This document shows, piece after piece, positions 7,842-16,155 of a DNA stretch of 64,000 bases. Numbering within the stretch: the first letter of the stretch is position 1; each line of letters starts with the position of its first letter. The stretch comes from an uncultured Hyphomicrobiales bacterium (GTDB lineage: Bacteria; Pseudomonadota; Alphaproteobacteria; Rhizobiales; Devosiaceae). Position numbers and translations under genes: made by a program. Location: NCBI GenBank assembly GCA_903828145.1, contig CAIKKY010000029.1, forward strand, positions 1-64,000, given 5' to 3'. The notes below the pieces were generated by a model. That model made no database searches, had not been told where the DNA came from, and saw only the letters and a program-made list of their open reading frames with translations.

Positions 7842-8636
7842 TCACGCGGCGGCCCGCGATCCCTCGTTGAAAAACAGCGCCTGGCTGATCAGGGCCTTCA
7901 CCATATCAGGGTTGAACGGCTTGGTGACGAGGAAGGTCGGTTCGGGCCGCTCGCCGGTCAACAGGCGTTCGGGGAACGCGGTGATGAAGATCACCGGGAT
8001 GGTGTGGAGGTGCAGGATGTCGTTGACCGCATCAATGCCTGACGACCCATCGGCCAACTGAATGTCGGCGAGGATCATGCGGGGTTCGGTCTGGGTGTAG
8101 AGCGCGAGGGCTTCCTTATGGGTGCGGGCAATGCCCACCACCCGATGCCCCAGCGCCTCGACCATCTGCTCGATGTCCATGGCAATCAGCGGCTCATCCT
8201 CGATGATCATGATGTCGGTCGCAACCTGCCGCGAAATATCGCGGGAGGCGACATCGAGCAGTCCGGTGAATTCGGCATCGGAGACCCCCAGAACTTCAGC
8301 GGCTTCGAGGTGCGAAAAGCCCTCGACGGCCACCAGCAGAAAGGCCTGGCGGGCACGGGGCGTGAGGGCGGCGAGATTGGCCGCGGCCCGGGATTCCCAG
8401 GGGAGCGCAGGATTGGGCTCGGGCACCTGAATGGCGGACGAGGAAAACAGCGCCGAAAACAGCTTGTAAAGCGCCACGCGATCGTTCGATGCATCCGGGA
8501 AAATACTAATATCGGCGATCAACGCTTCCAGTGTAGCGGCAACATAGGCATCGCCTGATGTCTGGGATCCGGTAACTGCCCGAGAAAAACGGCGCAGATA
8601 CGGAAGATGCGGCGCGATACGCGTCGACAAGGTCAT
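7842..8636 (-). CDS. phyR: General stress response regulator PhyR
   Basis: A 264-residue response regulator that, when phosphorylated, sequesters the anti-sigma factor NepR and frees EcfG. The order is inverted relative to typical regulators: a sigma-like domain at about 1-130, including the [20 protein letters not shown] helix region, precedes the receiver at about 140-255. The receiver shows acidic residues E146 and D147, phospho-acceptor D191 (LADIQLADG), conserved K239, and the [10 protein letters not shown] segment typical of FAT GUY-class receivers. It is divergent from nepR-ecfG across a 159-base gap and carries its own exact EcfG promoter, giving positive feedback. The sensor kinase is not in the window. 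Confidence 0.95.
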   Translation of the reverse strand: MTLSTRIAPHLPYLRRFSRAVTGSQTSGDAYVAATLEALIADISIFPDASNDRVALYKLFSALFSSSAIQVPEPNPALPWESRAAANLAALTPRARQAFLLVAVEGFSHLEAAEVLGVSDAEFTGLLDVASRDISRQVATDIMIIEDEPLIAMDIEQMVEALGHRVVGIARTHKEALALYTQTEPRMILADIQLADGSSGIDAVNDILHLHTIPVIFITAFPERLLTGERPEPTFLVTKPFNPDMVKALISQALFFNEGSRAAA

Positions 8637-8682
8637 GGACGAAATACTCCCCGTGATGCCCCTGAGGCTTACATGATAAACA

Positions 8683-8707
8683 AACGAGCGGCAGGGGTCT
8701 TGGTTCC
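8683..8707 (-). promoter_or_regulatory. EcfG-type promoter for phyR
   Basis: GGAAC at 8707-8703 and CGTT at 8686-8683 on the minus strand, with a 16-base spacer, match the EcfG consensus exactly. It lies about 50 bases upstream of the phyR start and so indicates autoregulation. Confidence 0.85.
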
Positions 8708-8716
8708 TGCCGATAT

Positions 8717-8741
8717 GGAACTATTTCCAATTGGCTGCATT
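8717..8741 (+). promoter_or_regulatory. Possible EcfG-type promoter for nepR-ecfG
   Basis: GGAAC at 8717-8721 is followed after 16 bases by CATT (8738-8741), one mismatch from CGTT. Its position, back to back with the phyR promoter and 55 bases before nepR, is right for autoregulation, but the mismatch lowers confidence. Confidence 0.45.
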
Positions 8742-8795
8742 GTGGCGGACGCGGCTGAATAAGGGGCGTCACTCTCAGTCGCGGGGCCGGAGCCA

Positions 8796-9023
8796 ATGCG
8801 AGACAAGAAACCAATGAACGACTTGAGCGCCCTCAGGCGACGCCGCGACGATGGTCTGGGTCCGAACACGGACATCGGCCGCAAGTTGCGCGCGCTTTTT
8901 GCAACGGTCGAGGATCAGGGCATTCCGCCGCACCTGCTGGATTTGCTCGATCGCCTCGACGAGGTGGAGCGGCAGAGTTCGGTCCACCTGAATTCTGCGA
9001 CCGCCCCCGAAGACGGGGAGTGA
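8796..9023 (+). CDS. nepR: Anti-sigma factor NepR
   Basis: A 75-residue protein that holds EcfG inactive until PhyR-P binds it. The central LGPNTDIGRKLRALFATVEDQGIPPHLLDLLDRLDEVE region contains the two amphipathic helices and the intervening GIPP turn characteristic of NepR. The tails are short and polar. An internal ATG at 8814 could also serve as a start. It ends four bases before ecfG, so the two are co-transcribed and probably translationally coupled. Confidence 0.9.
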   Translation: MRDKKPMNDLSALRRRRDDGLGPNTDIGRKLRALFATVEDQGIPPHLLDLLDRLDEVERQSSVHLNSATAPEDGE

Positions 9024-9027
9024 GCCC

Positions 9028-9582
9028 ATGGCCACTCAGGATCCCGGATTCAAACGCGAACTGCTGGCCACCCTGCCGAGCCTCCGCGCCTTTGCGGTGT
9101 CGCTCTCGGGGCGGCACGATAAGGCCGATGACCTCGTACAGGACACGGTGATGAAGGCCTGGGCGAAGCATGAAAGCTTCGAGATGGGCACCAATATGAA
9201 GGCGTGGCTGTTCACCATCCTGCGCAATGAATTTTACAGTCAGATGCGTAAGCGCGGCCGCGAAATTCAGGATTCAGACGGGCTGTTCACCGAGCGCATG
9301 GCCGTCCACCCCTCGCAATATGGGATCATGGACCTCAGCGACTTCAAGAAAGCGCTGGACATGCTGCCGAGCGATCAGCGCGAGGCCATCATCCTGATCG
9401 GCGCTTCGGGCTTTTCCTACGAGGAGGCCGCCGAAATCTGCCAATGCGCCGTGGGGACGGTCAAAAGCCGGGTGAGCCGCGCGCGCACCCGTTTGCAGGA
9501 CCTTCTGAAAGTCGAAGGTGAAGGCGATTACGGCCCGGATGCTGTCTCGGCCCAGGTGACGAGCACGCGCCATATCGGCTGA
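9028..9582 (+). CDS. ecfG: General stress ECF sigma factor EcfG
   Basis: A 184-residue ECF sigma factor of the EcfG (ECF15) group, directing RNA polymerase to GGAAC/CGTT promoters. Region 2 is at about 20-75 (SGRHDKADDLVQDTVMKAW, then NMKAWLFTILRNEFYSQMRKRGRE). Region 4 is at about 108-165 (LDMLPSDQREAIILIGASGFSYEEAAEI and GTVKSRVSRARTRL). The ATG at 9028 follows GGGGAGTGAGCC. The adjacency of phyR, nepR and ecfG, plus EcfG-type promoters in the window, makes the assignment firm. Confidence 0.95.
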   Translation: MATQDPGFKRELLATLPSLRAFAVSLSGRHDKADDLVQDTVMKAWAKHESFEMGTNMKAWLFTILRNEFYSQMRKRGREIQDSDGLFTERMAVHPSQYGIMDLSDFKKALDMLPSDQREAIILIGASGFSYEEAAEICQCAVGTVKSRVSRARTRLQDLLKVEGEGDYGPDAVSAQVTSTRHIG

Positions 9583-9637
9583 TGGTTCGGCTCGTGTTGC
9601 GGTCGACGGGTGGCGTGTCCGTCGGCTAGAGTTGGGC

Positions 9638-10543
9638 ATGCGCATTGTGGGCGTGCTCAACCGCGACAGCGGCACTTTAAGAACTCTGGATGCCGAGGCC
9701 TTTGCTGCCGCGGCGGTCCTGCGCTTTGCCGAGGCTGGCCATCGGCTGGAATGTCGACTGGTGACGGGCGCCGAAATTGAGGCGGCCCTGCGCCTTGCGG
9801 CAGCTGACCCGGCGACCGATGTGGTGCTGGCCGGGGGTGGCGATGGCACGATTTCAACGGCGGCGGGGATCTGCTTTTTTGCCAACAAGCCGCTCGCCGT
9901 GCTGCCGCTCGGCACCATGAACCTGTTTGCCCGCAGCCTGCGTCTGCCGCTCGAGCCGGTTGCGGCCGTGGCTGCGCTGGCCACAGGCACGTTGCACCGG
10001 GTGGATATTGCCACGGCGAACGGCCGTCCCTTTGTGCACCAGTTCGCGGTGGGATTTCACTCGCGCCTCGTGCGCATCCGCGAGGGTCTGCCCTACCGGA
10101 ACCGCTGGGGTAAAATGGTGGCGAGCCTCCGCGCGCTGATTGAGGCGCTGAACCGGCCGCTCAGCTTCGCGGTGGAACTGCACAGCGCTGCTGGCATCGA
10201 GCGGCGGCGTGCCGCTGCGCTCTCGGTCTCGAACAATGTGCTGGGGCCGGGGCCTGTGCCCTTTGCTGAAGCGCTCGATCGCGGGCGGCTCGGGGTGTAT
10301 GTCGTGGCGCCCATGCGACCCTTCGCGCTGGCTCAATTGCTGATGCGCTTTGCCTATGGGCAATGGCAATCGCATCCGCTGGTGTCGGTCGAGTCGGTGA
10401 CGGCGCTGACGCTGGTGTTTCCACGGCGCAAGGCGCGGGTGCATGCGGTGATCGACGGCGAGCTGGTGCCGCTGGAACGGCGCTATGACCTCGCGATCCA
10501 TGCTGGCGGACTGCAGGTGCTTGCGCCGCCCCCTGCTGACTAG
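9638..10543 (+). CDS. Diacylglycerol/lipid kinase family protein
   Basis: A 301-residue cytoplasmic or membrane-associated lipid kinase of the DAGKc/YegS type. The nucleotide-binding AGGGDGTIS motif (about residues 68-76) and the PLGTMNLFARSL motif (about 90-101) are intact, and the C-terminal beta-rich half ends with a VIDGELVPL segment as in YegS/BmrU proteins. The ATG at 9638 is preferred over TTG 9632. It likely phosphorylates diacylglycerol or a related lipid, but sphingosine-kinase-like and unknown-substrate members share the fold. It converges with the small holin-like gene. Confidence 0.85.
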   Translation: MRIVGVLNRDSGTLRTLDAEAFAAAAVLRFAEAGHRLECRLVTGAEIEAALRLAAADPATDVVLAGGGDGTISTAAGICFFANKPLAVLPLGTMNLFARSLRLPLEPVAAVAALATGTLHRVDIATANGRPFVHQFAVGFHSRLVRIREGLPYRNRWGKMVASLRALIEALNRPLSFAVELHSAAGIERRRAAALSVSNNVLGPGPVPFAEALDRGRLGVYVVAPMRPFALAQLLMRFAYGQWQSHPLVSVESVTALTLVFPRRKARVHAVIDGELVPLERRYDLAIHAGGLQVLAPPPAD

Positions 10544-10992
10544 TCGGGGGCGGGCCCGTCTTTTTTCTCGCCCGATTTGAGCAGCAGCCAGGCGGCGGCT
10601 ATCACACCGCCGAGCGGCAGGCCAATTTTCCGTAAGCCTTCTTTTTCCAGCAGCATCGGCAGCGCTGTCAGCGCCGCCGAGGTGATCAGGGCGGTCCGCT
10701 CGGTGGCTTTGCGGGCTGCCTGTTCGCGCCGTTTGCGCGCCTGTTCATTGAGCGCCCGGATGCCAAAGACAATGAGCGCCAGCACGAGCGCACCAAGCGC
10801 GATGCCCAGCGCCGCAACCATGGGCCCGAAGGCATCGGCCAGGCCGACATAGAGGGCGACCATCAGGAATATGACGGCCACCAGCAGCAGCGCGCCGGTC
10901 ATGCCGACAAAGATCACGTCGCGCCGGAGCGCGGCCGACAGATCATCGAGTTCAAGCCCGATCAGCTTGAGGATCTGGTTTAGAAGCGGCAT
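10540..10992 (-). CDS. YqjE-like phage-holin superfamily membrane protein
   Basis: A 150-residue membrane protein with two strong hydrophobic hairpin segments (about 28-50 and 57-80), then a basic linker (NEQARKRREQAARKATER) and a final hydrophobic stretch. This is the layout of the YqjE/holin-X superfamily III proteins. It is not a phage lysis gene here: it follows a DUF883 (YqjD-like) gene with TGATG overlap, as in the enterobacterial yqjDE pair, which is linked to stationary-phase and stress physiology. The role is unknown. The stop overlaps the end of the converging lipid kinase gene by four bases. Confidence 0.7.
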   Translation of the reverse strand: MPLLNQILKLIGLELDDLSAALRRDVIFVGMTGALLLVAVIFLMVALYVGLADAFGPMVAALGIALGALVLALIVFGIRALNEQARKRREQAARKATERTALITSAALTALPMLLEKEGLRKIGLPLGGVIAAAWLLLKSGEKKDGPAPD

Positions 10993-11300
10993 CAGCGGCT
11001 GAGGGCAGCGAGAAGAAAGCCAAGCGCCAGAGCGCCTGCAACCGCGGTGAGCGGACGCTCGCGGATTGTGTCCTTCAGTTGTTTTTCGACCTCGGTGAAT
11101 TCGTCCTGCACGTCGTGCATGGCTTTGCTGCCCTTGGCGACGAGCTTTTCAGCGCCGTGGAGCGCCAGGCCCTGCGCGTCGTCGACCCCGGTTCCCGCCA
11201 TGGTCTGCAGAGTTTTGGTGATGGATTTCAGGTCGGCCTGCAATTGCGCAACCTGTGCGGCCAGATCGTCGTCATGCTTGGAAGTGGTTGACGTCGGCAT
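10992..11300 (-). CDS. DUF883 (YqjD/ElaB) family membrane-anchored protein
   Basis: A 102-residue protein with a long charged helical part (AAQVAQLQADLKSITKTLQTM, then EVEKQLKDTIRERPL) and a single C-terminal membrane anchor (TAVAGALALGFLLAALSR). The RERPL-x-A-x-A motif before the anchor is the DUF883 hallmark. E. coli homologues are inner-membrane proteins that bind ribosomes in stationary phase; the same role here is inference. Start ATG 11300 follows GGGAGGGAACC. It is coupled to the YqjE-like gene by TGATG. Confidence 0.8.
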   Translation of the reverse strand: MPTSTTSKHDDDLAAQVAQLQADLKSITKTLQTMAGTGVDDAQGLALHGAEKLVAKGSKAMHDVQDEFTEVEKQLKDTIRERPLTAVAGALALGFLLAALSR

Positions 11301-11402
11301 GGTTCCCTCCCGGGACGTTACAGCCAGATACTAGTCCGGCTTTTTATCTCAAAGTTGCGAAAGATCAAAAACCGGCGGCGGGCGGCTGGGGCCGAAAAAA
11401 GG

Positions 11403-11432
11403 TGCACCCCGGTTCGGGCGAACCGGGGTGCA
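11403..11432 (-). terminator. Intrinsic terminator for the DUF3309 gene
   Basis: A perfect 14-base stem (TGCACCCCGGTTCG and complement) with a two-base loop. On the minus strand it is followed by CCTTTTTTCGG, so it is a strong terminator for the small gene ending at 11475. Confidence 0.8.
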
Positions 11433-11474
11433 AGCGAGCCAAAAGGGGGGCGACCTTGGCTCGCGTTCCGCTCG

Positions 11475-11633
11475 TCAGAAAACCCTCATCAACACAAGGA
11501 TGATGATGATGACGAGCACGACGCCCAGAATACCGAAGGGATACGCTCCCCAGGAGCGGGAGTAGGGCCAGGCCGGCAGGGCGCCGATCAGAAGCAGCAC
11601 CAGGAGGATGATGAGAATGGTACCAAGAGACAT
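11475..11633 (-). CDS. DUF3309 family small membrane protein
   Basis: A 52-residue protein beginning MSLGTILIILLVLLLIGALP, followed by AWPYSRSWG and a second hydrophobic segment ending in LMRVF. The GALPxWPYSRxWGxxPxG pattern between two membrane helices is the DUF3309 signature. Function is unknown; such proteins are often induced by envelope or osmotic stress. The start ATG 11633 is preceded by GGGAGCGTTGC. No exact EcfG promoter is visible upstream although the neighbours belong to the stress locus. A strong terminator follows. Confidence 0.85.
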   Translation of the reverse strand: MSLGTILIILLVLLLIGALPAWPYSRSWGAYPFGILGVVLVIIIILVLMRVF

Positions 11634-11777
11634 GCAACGCTCCCATGTTTGGTGTCATCCGGGGCATGACCCGGCGCCGGTTTTGACAGTCCGGTGGCGA
11701 TCCCGTGCTGCGAACTCAGCCTTCGATCCCGGCGGATCGCCGTTCCCGAAGACGCTGTCGGCAGTCAAAATGAAAAA

Positions 11778-11799
11778 CGGGCGGGAAAGTTCCCGCCCG
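11778..11799 (-). terminator. Intrinsic terminator after the 89-residue hypothetical gene
   Basis: A ten-base perfect stem, CGGGCGGGAA and complement, has a two-base AG loop. Read on the minus strand it is followed by TTTTTCATTTTG. It lies about 60 bases beyond the stop at 11857. Confidence 0.7.
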
Positions 11800-11856
11800 G
11801 TGTCCAGAAATCGTCGTAAAACGGACGAACCCGCCGTATTGCGGGCCCCGAAAGCG

Positions 11857-12126
11857 CTAGCGCTTTTTCTTTTTGGGCTCGGTGTCGCGCGCCGCCTCGC
11901 GGCTCTGTGTCAGGAACTCTTCGACCTCTTCAAGCGATGCTGAGTATTCGTAGCCTGTATTGCCGAAGACAATGACGAAGGTCTCATCGTCGCGCAGCAT
12001 ATAGCCGCCATGCGCCTCGATCTTGGGGGTGCGCTTCTGCGCCACCAGCAGGCTGACCCCGAAGGGACGGCCGAGGCGGCGGACGCGACGTTCCATGGCG
12101 GCTAAGGTATGGGCGCGGCTGGACAT
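11857..12126 (-). CDS. Hypothetical protein, 89 residues
   Basis: A small soluble protein with a basic N-terminal third (MSSRAHTLAAMERRVRRLGRPFGVSLL) and a central beta-strand-like segment (GGYMLRDDETFVIVFGNTGYEYSASLEEVEEFL). The tail is lysine-rich (EPKKKKR). I do not recognise a characterised family. The GYEYSASLEEVEEFL portion resembles short proteins found beside stress genes in rhizobia, but no function can be given. It is divergent from the alpha-mannosidase gene, and a good terminator follows. Confidence 0.65.
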   Translation of the reverse strand: MSSRAHTLAAMERRVRRLGRPFGVSLLVAQKRTPKIEAHGGYMLRDDETFVIVFGNTGYEYSASLEEVEEFLTQSREAARDTEPKKKKR

Positions 12127-12251
12127 GATGCGGCTCCTTTGCGCCGTACCTAGCGCGGCAGAGGCAAGGCTGCCAAGCGGGCGGGTAGGGGCCTATGCGC
12201 TTTTGCTGCTTTGTGCTTCATATCTCAACGATAAACCGGGGGGAACCATCC

Positions 12252-15200
12252 ATGGCGCTGACACTGGCACAGCGGATCGAGCGTGTGCGCGTTCGGCTCA
12301 ACGAGCTGTATTTCTGGCGCGAGCGCGAAAACGCGCCGGTCGCCGCCATGACTTTCGATGGCCAGCCGCTGGCCCCAGGGGCTCTGTGGCCTGATAGCGA
12401 CGGTGTGCACAGCTTTGCGGCCGAGGTGCAGGTGCCCGAGCATTACGCGCTGGCAGAGACGCGGCTGCGGCTTGATCTCGGCGGGGAAGCGCTGGTGAGC
12501 CTCAGCTATGCCGACGAGACCCAGAGCTTCGGGCACGATCCCTATCATCGCGAGTATGGCGTGCGGGCGCATCGGTTCAGCCTGAAGGCCGATGCCGTGG
12601 CGCGGCTGCCTTTCGGCGAGCCCGTGCGGAACCCGGTCTATCAGGGGGCGCGCGTGGTTATGGTCGATCTCGCGGTGGATCGGCTGCATTTGCGGCTGAC
12701 GCAGGTGCATGAGACGTCGGTGCAGCTGGGCGAGCATGAGGTGGTGCCGCACCTTGTTTCCGCTGCCGAAGAGGCGTTTTACGCGCTCGACTGGCCAAGC
12801 GCGACCGAGGACTATATCGCGCGCTTTGCGCCCGAGGCGGGCCAGCAGAAAATCTGGGCGCTGCCGCCGCTCAAGGCGAACCCGGCCGGGTTGACCGATG
12901 CGCAGCGCGCGAGCGTGGCGCGGGCCGACCGGGCTTTGGTCGACCGGCTGAAAGCGCTGCAGACGCGCTTCCCGCCACAGGGCGAAATTGCCCTCACCGG
13001 GCACGCCCATATCGACCTTGCGTGGCTCTGGCCCTATGCCGAAACCCGGCGCAAGATGCGGCGGACCTTCTCCACGGCGCTGTCGCTGATGGATTCGCGG
13101 CAGGGAGAGGCCGCCCCCGGTGGCGGCGCGTTCCGCTTCAATCAATCCACCGCGCAGTACTATGCGCAGCTTGAAGAGGATGACCCGGCGCTTCTTGAAG
13201 CGATCAAGGCCAAGGCGAAGGCCGGATCGTGGGAAACCGTGGGCGGCATGTGGGTTGAGCCCGACACCAATATGCCGACCGGCGAAAGCCTCGGGCGGCA
13301 GATCCTTTATGGACAACGCTATTTCGAGCGGGTGTTCGGGGTGCGGCATTCGGTGTGCTGGCTGCCCGATTGCTTCGGATTTTCGGGGGCCCTGCCGCAG
13401 CTTTTGAGGCAGGGCGGCATCAATTCGTTCTTCACGATCAAGGTCAACTGGAACGAAACCAACCGGATTCCGGCGGACCTCTTCTGGTGGGAAGGGATCG
13501 ATGGCAGCAGGGTGCTGGCGCATACCTTCGAAAACCCCTGGCACGGCTATAATGGCGCGGTGAACGCCGAGTGCATTGTGGCCACCTGGAAGAATTTCCG
13601 GGGCAAGACCGTGCATCCGACGACGCTGTTGGCGGTTGGCTATGGCGATGGTGGCGGCGGAGTGACGCCCGAGTATATCGAGCGCGAAGTGCAACTGCGC
13701 GATTTCCCCGCGCTGCCGCGCGTGCGCTGGTCGCGTGTCGATGATTTTTTCACGCAGGCGCATCGGACTGCCGACAAGGTGACGCTGCCAAGCTGGCAGG
13801 GCGATATCTATCTTGAATTGCACCGGGCGACGCTCACCAGCCAGTCGGCGGTGAAAAAGGCGCACCGCGAGGCCGAGCGGGCGCTCATCACCGCGGAGAT
13901 CATGGGCGGGCTCGCCGCGCTGATGGGAGCGGACCAGCCCGAAAGCCTCGAGCATATCTGGCGCGTGGTGCTGAAGAATGAGTTCCACGACATTCTGCCG
14001 GGCTCATCGATTGCCGAGGTCTATGCCGATGCCGAGCGCGAACTGAACGATGCCGTGGGCCGGGCGCAGGCCCGCCAGCAGATGGCATTGCGCACGCTCG
14101 CGCAGCATCTGCCCAAGGGCGATCTGGCTGATGGCGTGCTGGTGGTGAACCCCTCGCTCAACCGCCGACCGCTGCGCATTGCCCTGACCGGGGCGGCGCA
14201 TCTGGCGCCCGCGCTGATGGTTGAGCCTATGAGCATCACGGTTCTGCCGCGCGCCAGCCTCGTGCCCGAACCGGGCCTCAGTGTCAGCGACACCACGCTG
14301 GAGAACGCGCATATCAGGGCAATCATCGGCAAAGATGGTACGATCAGCTCTCTGGTGCACAAGTCCACGGGGCGCGAAGCGCTCGGCGGGCGCGGCAACC
14401 AGCTTTGGGTCTATCCCATCGACAAGCCGCGCAACTGGGATGCGTGGGATCTTGAAGATGACTATGCCCGCAAGGGTATTGAACTGTGTGAACCCGAGAG
14501 CATCAAGGTCACCGAAAGCGGGCCCGATCGGGTGGCCATCCGTGTGGTGCGGCGCTTCCGCGCCTCGAGTGTGACGCAGACCTATCTGTTGGGCGCGAAC
14601 AGCCGACGGCTCGATATCCTCACGGAAATCGACTGGCATGACCGGCACTGCCTGTTGCGCAGCCTGACGCCGCTCAATGTGCGCACATCGCACGCGACCT
14701 TCGAGCATGCCAATGGCGTGGTGCGGCGTACGACCCATGACAATACCGAGTGGGATCAGGCGCAGTTCGAAGTCCCGGCACACCGGTTTGTCGATATGAG
14801 CGAGCCGGGCTTTGGCGTGGCGCTGCTCAATGATGCCAAATATGGCCACAGCGCCAAGGGCAATGTGCTTGGGCTCAGCCTCGTCCGCAGCCCGGTCTAT
14901 CCCGATCCGCTCGCCGACGAGGGCGGGCAGCGCTTTACCTATGCGCTTTATCCCCATGCCGGTGATTGGCACGAGGGCCATGTGCGCGAGGAGGCCGAAG
15001 ACCTCAACCAGCCGCTTCTGGCCATGGCTGTCTCGGGCCTCAGCGCGGGAGTGGTGACGCCGATCGATATCGAGGGCATTCCAGCGGCGCTCTCGGCGCT
15101 GAAACCGGCCGAGGATGGCAACGGGCTGATCCTCAGGGTTTACGAGCCCTCGGGGCGGCGCGGCGAGTTCAAGGTGCGGCCGCCCAAGGGCTGGCGGCTG

Positions 15201-15299
15201 AGCGGCAGCCTGTCGATCCTTGAGGAAAACTGGGATCGCGGGCCGGGGGCCGAGCTGCGGCCGTTTGAGGTCCGCAGTTGGCGCCTGTCGCGCGGTTAG
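12252..15299 (+). CDS. GH38 alpha-mannosidase
   Basis: A 1015-residue glycoside hydrolase family 38 enzyme that releases terminal alpha-mannose residues. The zinc-site motif GHAHIDLAWLWPYAE lies at about 250-264 (H251, D255). The nucleophile region WLPDCFGFSGALPQLL has D373, and the helical linker and C-terminal beta-sandwich follow (NGLVVNPSLNR-like, HATFEHANGVVRR). Start ATG 12252 follows CCGGGGGGAACC. No signal peptide is seen, so it acts in the cytoplasm on imported oligosaccharides. The sulfatase and LacI genes downstream suggest a glycan-use setting, but no transporter is adjacent. Confidence 0.93.
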   Translation: MALTLAQRIERVRVRLNELYFWRERENAPVAAMTFDGQPLAPGALWPDSDGVHSFAAEVQVPEHYALAETRLRLDLGGEALVSLSYADETQSFGHDPYHREYGVRAHRFSLKADAVARLPFGEPVRNPVYQGARVVMVDLAVDRLHLRLTQVHETSVQLGEHEVVPHLVSAAEEAFYALDWPSATEDYIARFAPEAGQQKIWALPPLKANPAGLTDAQRASVARADRALVDRLKALQTRFPPQGEIALTGHAHIDLAWLWPYAETRRKMRRTFSTALSLMDSRQGEAAPGGGAFRFNQSTAQYYAQLEEDDPALLEAIKAKAKAGSWETVGGMWVEPDTNMPTGESLGRQILYGQRYFERVFGVRHSVCWLPDCFGFSGALPQLLRQGGINSFFTIKVNWNETNRIPADLFWWEGIDGSRVLAHTFENPWHGYNGAVNAECIVATWKNFRGKTVHPTTLLAVGYGDGGGGVTPEYIEREVQLRDFPALPRVRWSRVDDFFTQAHRTADKVTLPSWQGDIYLELHRATLTSQSAVKKAHREAERALITAEIMGGLAALMGADQPESLEHIWRVVLKNEFHDILPGSSIAEVYADAERELNDAVGRAQARQQMALRTLAQHLPKGDLADGVLVVNPSLNRRPLRIALTGAAHLAPALMVEPMSITVLPRASLVPEPGLSVSDTTLENAHIRAIIGKDGTISSLVHKSTGREALGGRGNQLWVYPIDKPRNWDAWDLEDDYARKGIELCEPESIKVTESGPDRVAIRVVRRFRASSVTQTYLLGANSRRLDILTEIDWHDRHCLLRSLTPLNVRTSHATFEHANGVVRRTTHDNTEWDQAQFEVPAHRFVDMSEPGFGVALLNDAKYGHSAKGNVLGLSLVRSPVYPDPLADEGGQRFTYALYPHAGDWHEGHVREEAEDLNQPLLAMAVSGLSAGVVTPIDIEGIPAALSALKPAEDGNGLILRVYEPSGRRGEFKVRPPKGWRLSGSLSILEENWDRGPGAELRPFEVRSWRLSRG

Positions 15300-15306
15300 G
15301 CGGGGC

Positions 15307-16155
15307 TCAGGGGCGGGCCGGGCCGGTTTCGACCGGCACGTCCTTACGGCTCCCCCAGTCGGCCCAGGCGCCATCATAGACGGCGACATCGGGGCGCCCG
15401 AGGAGCGCCAGCGCGAAGGCGAGCGCCGACGCGGTGACGCCCGAGCCACAGGTGGTGACGATCCGGCCCTCGAGATTAACCCCGGCCTCGGCAAAGAGCG
15501 CGGCCAGTTCGGCTTTGGGCCTTATGCGCCCGTTGGCAGCCAACAGCGCGGCGGGCAGACTGCGGCTGTGTGGAATATGGCCCGAGGCGAGGCCGGGGCG
15601 CGGTTCCGGCGCCTCGCCCCGGAATCGATCTGCGGGGCGGGCATCGATAAGGGCGGCACCGCCGCTGTCGGCAATGGCTTTGACGGCGGCGAAATCGGCA
15701 ACAAGATCGGGGTGCAGCGTCGCGGCAAAGCGCTTGGGCGTACTCGCCGGGGCGGCCGTTTCGATGGGCCGGTTTTCCGCGCGCCATTGTGCCCCACCGC
15801 CATCGAGGATGCGCACGTCCCGCGCGCCCATAACGCGGAAGGTCCACCAGACGCGCGGCGCTGAAAACAGCCCCAGCTCGTCATAAACGATGATCGTGTC
15901 GGTCTCGGCAATGCCCATGGCCCCCACGGTTGCAGCAAAACGCTCGGGCGTCGGCAGCATATGGGGCAGGGTCGTATCTTGGTCGGCAATGTCGTCGATG
16001 CCGAAAAACCGCGCCCCGGGCAGATGGCCCGCTGCATAGTCGGCGCGGGCATTGCGGTTCATGGCGGGCAGATACCAGCTGGCATCGACCAGAACGACCG
16101 TCGGGTCAGCAAGATGGGCAGCGAGCCATTGCGTTGAAACGAGCAGGTCGGTCAT
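15307..16155 (-). CDS. sseA: 3-mercaptopyruvate/thiosulfate sulfurtransferase
   Basis: A 282-residue two-domain rhodanese that moves sulfur from 3-mercaptopyruvate or thiosulfate to thiol acceptors or cyanide. The inactive first rhodanese domain spans about 1-125 (VLVDASWYLP, GARFFGIDDIAD, YDELGLFSAPRVWW). The active second domain ends with CGSGVTA; C236 is the catalytic cysteine, and the GSGVTA loop favours mercaptopyruvate. The start at 16155 overlaps the stop of the sulfatase gene by four bases, so the sulfatase and SseA are one transcription unit. Confidence 0.9.
   Translation of the reverse strand: MTDLLVSTQWLAAHLADPTVVLVDASWYLPAMNRNARADYAAGHLPGARFFGIDDIADQDTTLPHMLPTPERFAATVGAMGIAETDTIIVYDELGLFSAPRVWWTFRVMGARDVRILDGGGAQWRAENRPIETAAPASTPKRFAATLHPDLVADFAAVKAIADSGGAALIDARPADRFRGEAPEPRPGLASGHIPHSRSLPAALLAANGRIRPKAELAALFAEAGVNLEGRIVTTCGSGVTASALAFALALLGRPDVAVYDGAWADWGSRKDVPVETGPARP

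Noticed and set aside
10540-11300. Holin-like gene as a prophage remnant
   Set aside because: The paired DUF883 gene and the absence of any phage gene match the chromosomal yqjDE pattern.
11636-11660. EcfG-type promoter for the DUF3309 gene
   Set aside because: CGTT-like sequence is next to the start codon and the -35 reads GGATG; spacing and position do not fit.
12225-13988. 587-codon minus-strand frame opposite the alpha-mannosidase gene
   Set aside because: No recognisable domain, biased composition, and the plus-strand frame has clear GH38 motifs.
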